This document shows, piece after piece, positions 59,501 to 64,000 of a stretch of 64,000 nt of DNA. The notes under the pieces are model-generated. The model searched no databases. It was not told the origin of the DNA and was given only the letters and a program-made list of their open reading frames with translations. The stretch lies in the NCBI GenBank assembly GCA_018881555.1, contig JACAXG010000026.1, forward strand, positions 8,258,955-8,322,954, in the 5' to 3' direction. The stretch is from Amblyornis subalaris. Its lineage: Eukaryota > Chordata > Aves > Passeriformes > Ptilonorhynchidae. The position numbers and the translations under genes are program-made. Numbering within the stretch: the stretch's first letter is position 1; each line of letters opens with the position of its first letter.

Positions 59501-61133
59501 GTGGAATCATGTAATTGTGTGATTCAACTGTTTTGATAATGTGTTCCAGCCATCTGCTGGATGTAACACTCAGCCCACGTTGGCTGCATTGTGGACAATT
59601 TAAAACATCACACAGGAAAGAGCAAGCTGACACCTCACTGTTTCTTTTTTCAGTTTTTTTACCAGACAGTTTTCCAAGGTTGATCTCCTGCTTCTGAGCA
59701 AACAAGATGTTGGCTGCTGTTTCTTGATGAACAGGGAATTTGTGTAACTGAATGAGGGGATCCCAGAGACCAGGTGACAATATTGTTGGACCAGCCACTC
59801 ACAGTCTTTTACATACCCAAAAAAAGTACAAAACTTACACCAGAAAAGACATGCAAGGACCAGAGAGACATGATCTATAATACCAGGACCTTGCTAATAA
59901 GATGGTTTTTGCAGCTTCCTCATCCAAGTAGCAATGGATNCAATGAATCTGCAGTGTGAATTACAAAATGTCCATAAATTTGGATATAAAATTTTTATGA
60001 ACATTGGGCTCTTTGTTTATTATACATGCAGTCAATTTAATTAACACTGTGAGCTAGTGATCAAAATAATCTACTCACCTATTTTTAAATTCTCCGTACC
60101 AGATGAATTAAAATTACCCAAAGCATTATATACTGGATAATATCTGTGCTCACTCAGGCTTCCTGGCCGTCTTTCAGGACGGTACTGAACTTTTAATTTA
60201 CACTCTAAATTTCAACCCTACTGCATTCCCTCCTAAATTCGGAATACTACAGTGCAAGCACACAGTGTCTGACTGAAGAAGCAACCCCAAATTTCCCAGT
60301 CGTATCTCACAGGTTTATTTGTTATTTTATTTTTATGCACTGTCTTCAGTCACAGAAACAGCCTCAGCTTCTGGTTGAAATTAGTCATCCTGGTGATTTT
60401 TCCTTCAAAGCATGCATGCATAAGTAGCANTCCAGTATAACATATTAAGTGTTTCTCCTTTATCAAGTTGCTCAAAGACTGGCTAACATAATCTTCACTT
60501 TCTTTGGAAGGTGCAGTTGAAACTTGCTGTTCTACTTTTGTCTGAACTTCAGCATTGTATCCTCTAGAGATATTCTCTGTATAGACTCTGTGTCTATATT
60601 AATACCATTGAGCGGAAACAAAGCATTCTAAATTATGGATTTTTATTGCTATGACCGAAATGGCAGCAGACATGCATTGACTGGAGAAGAGCAACTGTAT
60701 AAAGTAAGTGGAAAAAGAAATTGGTTATTGTGATTTGGTACTGCTTTTGAAAAATCATGAAACAATTGTGTCTGTAAGAGACATTCTGTGAAGAAGGAGG
60801 AAAAGTAAAATGCCACTGTTTGCTTTTATTTTTCTTAACATTGTTTTAAAGGGTAGTAGAAAGATGAGAGTCATTAAGAAATATATACTAAATATATAAC
60901 ATCCTATCCAATATACCTACTTGGAAAACAGGGGGGTTCACATTAGCCCAAATGTGTTCTGTTAGTGAAAGCTCAATTAATTTTCTGCCAGTGAAATTGA
61001 AATTATATGGATTACATATGCAGAATTCAACAAGACAACAAATAGAAAATTACAGGAATCAATAATCTTTTCTGATACTAGAAGAAGAAGTGCCTGAATA
61101 TATATTTTGTTTTAATGGCAGTCAGGTCTGTAA
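56586..61133. other. AT-rich unique sequence, no gene seen
   Basis: About 4.5 kb without a supported gene or a recognised mobile element. Overlapping opposite-strand frames near 56803-57024, 57217-57493 and 59463-59798 have no domain. AT microsatellite-like stretches occur near 57857-57880. Confidence 0.45.
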
Positions 61134-61436
61134 AATGAAAGACATTTTAGTAGGGGAATTCTGTTATACCAAAACTGGGTGAGATCTCCTAAAGATGAGA
61201 TTGATGCAACTTTTCAAACCTTGCTGGAAGGAAGAAAGCTTGAGAAGAGAAAGAGCTCACTGCTAATTAGCCTAAGAAATAGAAACAAGCACTTCCAGAA
61301 AGGTAACGGCATTTCTAAATCAGCTCATGGAGACTCTCCAATTTCTTGTTCACTGTGGCAGGCTGATGTTACTTTCTCTGTCACTGTCAGTGGAAGGGAT
61401 ATACTAAATGTTGCTAAATGCTGGCAAGAAGGCTAA
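61134..61436 (+). other. Possible upstream exon, unrecognised
   Basis: A frame open from 61134 to 61436 encodes a basic peptide. Its middle part, from RSPKDEIDATFQTLLEGRKL to RNRNKHFQK, looks more protein-like than most chance frames here. A possible acceptor (ACATTTTAG) ends at 61150, and a possible donor (AAAG then GTAACG) lies at about 61302. A second frame (61408-61623) overlaps it in another register. Linking it to the candidate exon at 61670 is inference from proximity only. Confidence 0.2.
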
Positions 61437-61669
61437 GCATCCCTCTTGTCTTCATGAGCTGTATCTTGCAGAGCTGTGTTCAGCTGCTGGTCTGGCTTTA
61501 AACATTTCAAATGTAGGGCAGGTGGACACTATAAAAGACAGCCTAAATCACTTGAAAGGGATCCAGCTTTTCTGCTTGACGAGGGTAGCAATTTTTCTTT
61601 CAATACCTGCAACCTATTCCTAAGTACAGCACCCTAAGACTTCCTTAAAAGTGCCACCTTCCTTTGCAG

Positions 61670-61986
61670 TAAGTTTACCTGGTGCAGACCAAGTGATGTG
61701 GGCAAGGTTAGGACACACCCTCTCTGCAGAGGAATGGAGCCAAATCAGGCGCCGGTTCTACAGCTCTTGGCTTGCACTACAAGATGTTTCTGAGGAGACT
61801 TTAACAAATGCCCTATGCTGGGCCTTGGATGATGTGATGCCAAGTCTGAGGAAGGACTTTCCCCTCTGGCAGGCAGTAGCACATGTCCCTGCTGGAAGGA
61901 AAAAACAGCTGAAGGATAATTTCCAGCTTCAGGCAGAGCTGGAACAGAGCCTTATGAGGGGGATCCCTCCACTCTGGATGAAATAA
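61670..61986 (+). CDS. Candidate terminal coding exon, unrecognised protein
   Basis: This is the most protein-like frame in the window. It codes about 104 residues and is rich in W, R, L and E. It includes VMWARLGHTLSAEEWSQIRR, then WALDDVMPSLRKDFPLWQAV and ends IPPLWMK with TAA at 61984-61986. It follows a strong acceptor (CCACCTTCCTTTGCAG, ending 61669), which would split the first codon after two exon bases. Helical, mildly amphipathic composition suggests an all-alpha segment, but no named domain is recognised. GC content is higher than the flanks. Downstream is an AATAAA at 62817. Upstream in the same frame there is a stop at 61621-61623. The alternatives are a pseudogene fragment or a lineage-specific gene. 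Confidence 0.4.
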
Positions 61987-62816
61987 TCATGCCTTACAAA
62001 AATGCCATATGGATATTTTGTCTTCCTCACATTAACTCTGATTGGTTGACAAACATTTTAACTAACAGAATGAGGAAGATTTGCATAATTACACTGTATT
62101 TTTTAAGAACTATACAAGAAATATGCAAATTCTGGGTTGGCTTCTACTATAACTTTGCTTTTATTGGCTCATCTTTTTATATCTCCTAGGCTGTTGCTCA
62201 GCAACAAATATGACACAGAAGTTATTCACATCCATCTAGTGGAAAAGTCTGTCCAAAAGGAGATAAAATAAGTTATCTGAAGAAATCTTTCCCATTCTAA
62301 ATGAACTATCTATCTATCTTCAGCTGTTACCATTATTTTTCTTTTCTCACATCAGCTGTGCTCACCATTTTTCACTTCAATGTTCAGATACACTTATAGG
62401 AGAGGAAGACCTCTCTGCCTGGGAGAGAAATAATGTTCTTAATTTTATTTGTTGTATTATTTCATAAAAGTAGGTTGGAAGACAAAAAGGAAAGAGGTTT
62501 GAATCCGTTATATGCCTAGTGGTGTAATGAAAGTAAGGTTTTATTTTTTTGTGTCCCAATCCACATATTTTTCATACTTGAAAATTTGCACTTTAGCTAA
62601 ACCAGATACAAAGTCTTATTGGTAAATGTCAGTAATTTGAGTTATTGTGTTTTATTGGTGGCTTCACATCAGAAAAGACTGAAAACCACTGGACTTAATG
62701 GCTCCTCTAATAAACCAGTATGTACATTTAAGAAACCCACAACAAAACATGACAGGAATACCATAAAATCCTATAACAACAGAGATTTTATTTTACTCTT
62801 GCAACAAATGTATCAT
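61987..62816 (+). other. Possible 3' UTR of the 61.67-kb exon
   Basis: AT-rich sequence between the stop codon of the candidate exon and the first canonical AATAAA. No competing coding frame is convincing; 61989-62189 and 62377-62559 are short and without domains. A (CTAT)n-like ATCTATCTATCTT lies near 62306-62320. It is an inferred 3' UTR only if the exon is real. Confidence 0.25.
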
Positions 62817-62822
62817 AATAAA
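62817..62822 (+). promoter_or_regulatory. AATAAA polyadenylation signal candidate
   Basis: This is the first canonical AATAAA downstream of the candidate terminal exon, followed by T-rich sequence near 62870. It lies about 830 bases past the stop codon, a common 3' UTR length. Confidence 0.3.
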
Positions 62823-63010
62823 GCCTGTTTAAGTTCAAAAATTCTGCAAGAAAACATTTGCCACTGTAATTTTTTTTCCTTCAAATAACATAATTATAGC
62901 ATCATTAGAACCTTTTTTTCCTGTAGATCCTTCTGTCTTCTGTTCCTAAGTATGCAATTAAGCAAACTATTTCTTCTTAAACATATAAAGTGAAAATAAT
63001 GTAAACTGCA

Positions 63011-63065
63011 AGGTCCAGAGGTCACCTAGTTAGTTCAAACTCATGCCCAGAGCAGGGTGGTGGGT
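63011..63065 (-). mobile_element. Probable CR1 3' fragment, decayed
   Basis: AAGGTCCAGAGGTCACCTAG, TTCAAACTCATGCCCAGAGC then AGGGTGGTGGG resembles the reversed CR1 3' region (aggtcatctagtccaaccccctgcccaaagcagggtca). It is short and diverged, so confidence is moderate. Confidence 0.4.
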
Positions 63066-63169
63066 TTTTTAAATCTAAAACTTTTGGCTGGAAGGAGCAT
63101 GTAATTGACCCAGAATTCACAAGATGAATGAGCCAAAACTGAGAACCAAAGAACAGTATGAGACTTCGT

Positions 63170-63246
63170 ATTTTTTTCTATTTCATTTCACTCTTTTTTT
63201 CATTTCATATTTTTCTATTTCATTTTATTTTCATATTTTTTCAATT
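63170..63246 (+). repeat. Imperfect TTTCA/TTTTCTA repeat
   Basis: About 75 bases of T-rich tandem-like units (TTTTTTCTATTTCATTTCA, TTTCATTTCATATTTTTCTA, then TTTCATTTTATTTTCATA). These are probably repeated slippage products of a TATTTTTCTATTTCATT unit. Confidence 0.65.
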
Positions 63247-64000
63247 ACTTCTAAGTAACCAATCTCATGGTGGATAGAGGAGGTGGAGTAGGCTACATCT
63301 GGCTTCCTACTTCACTTGAATGAGGTGCCAGTCACCAGGAGAACTTCAAACTGCACTNCTTGCACTGGTTGCAGTGGCATGCTAAAGGCCCTGACCCAGA
63401 CAGAAAGCGTGGGGCATGATGCAATCATTCAAGCCTGCCCTGCCTTGTTCAGAAGATAAGAGAAGCTGACCTCCAAAGATTCTTTCTAAAATAAACTCCT
63501 CTATGACTCTTAAAATGTAGTGGTTTCCATGAAAAATAGTTTTATCCTTTCTTTCATAAGCTCACATAATGAAGGTTTTCTCAAACGGCTAAAATTTTTG
63601 AGATATGATTGAGATTAATTTAATGTGCAAGAAAGACACTGCAGTCTGTTAAACATGCTACCAAAGATATTAATCTCTGGAGTCATCATATCAATTAATG
63701 TTTTACTCAAAAAATGTAAGCTATTAGGATATTTTTATTTGATATTTTGCAAATAGCTGACATAGCAGAGCAACTGAAACGTAGAGGTCAGCTGTAATGA
63801 TATACATATATACAGATATATATTAATAAATCCTATACTAAAAATAAAATGGAGAGCTGGTTCTCATAATTCTATGTGTCATATGAATGTTCAAGCTTTT
63901 CATCTCAGTCAAAATGCCATGAAGGGCAGGGACACATACCACTCTGCAGTCAAACATCTAATATGTGGAAGCGATGTTCATGTTATTAAAAACAGCAATA
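63247..64000. other. Unique sequence to the window end, no gene seen
   Basis: A somewhat GC-richer patch at 63270-63480 is followed by AT-rich DNA. A TA-rich run (TATACATATATACAGATATATA) lies at 63800-63825. No gene or mobile element is recognised. Confidence 0.45.

Noticed and set aside
1..64000. CRISPR arrays, tRNA, rRNA, riboswitches, operons or phage modules
   Set aside because: No regularly spaced repeats, cloverleaf-forming tRNA, rRNA blocks or closely packed gene runs were seen; the window is vertebrate nuclear DNA.

Overview
This window looks like gene-poor, AT-rich nuclear DNA from a bird. The main evidence is many CR1 LINE copies, the dominant interspersed repeat of birds. Most are 5'-truncated and several end in the diagnostic ATTCTATG-type tail. 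There are also three solo LTRs of avian endogenous retroviruses, two of them with exact target-site duplications. No bacterial-type gene layout, rRNA, tRNA, CRISPR array or operon is visible. About 60 isolated single N bases are scattered through the sequence, which looks like masked heterozygous sites and not assembly gaps. The solo LTR that opens TGTCCCGG resembles LTRs common in songbirds, but the species cannot be fixed from sequence alone.

Layout. 1-8 kb: unique AT-rich sequence with one ancient amniote repeat relic, a weak exon candidate on the minus strand (5438-5893) and a polypyrimidine tract. 8-14 kb: a CR1 tail, a GC-rich unclassified block and a stretch that reads like conserved non-coding DNA (10.86-11.3 kb). 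14-15 kb: a CR1 3' end followed closely by a minus-strand solo LTR. 18 and 24.6 kb: CR1 copies. 21.5-22.2 kb: a long imperfect inverted repeat, unrecognised. 27.2-27.9 kb: a 735-bp solo LTR with a 5-bp duplication. 30.1-31.1 kb: a CR1 split by a 584-bp solo LTR with a 4-bp duplication. 32.4, 39.5 and 40.3 kb: more CR1. 34.25 kb: a compact hairpin. 44.7-46.7 kb: the longest CR1, with a decayed reverse-transcriptase segment. 50.1-51.2 kb: a much older CR1. 54.1-54.9 kb: a CR1 copy. 56.1-56.6 kb: a GC-richer unexplained block. 61.1-62.8 kb: the best protein-coding candidate, a terminal-exon-like reading frame with a good splice acceptor and a downstream AATAAA.

Function. The window is best read as an intergenic region or a very large intron shaped by retroelement insertion, with scattered possible regulatory DNA. 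Only the 61.67-61.99 kb frame has enough coding character to be called a candidate gene part, and I do not recognise its family. All repeat boundaries are by eye and approximate, except the LTR ends supported by target-site duplications.
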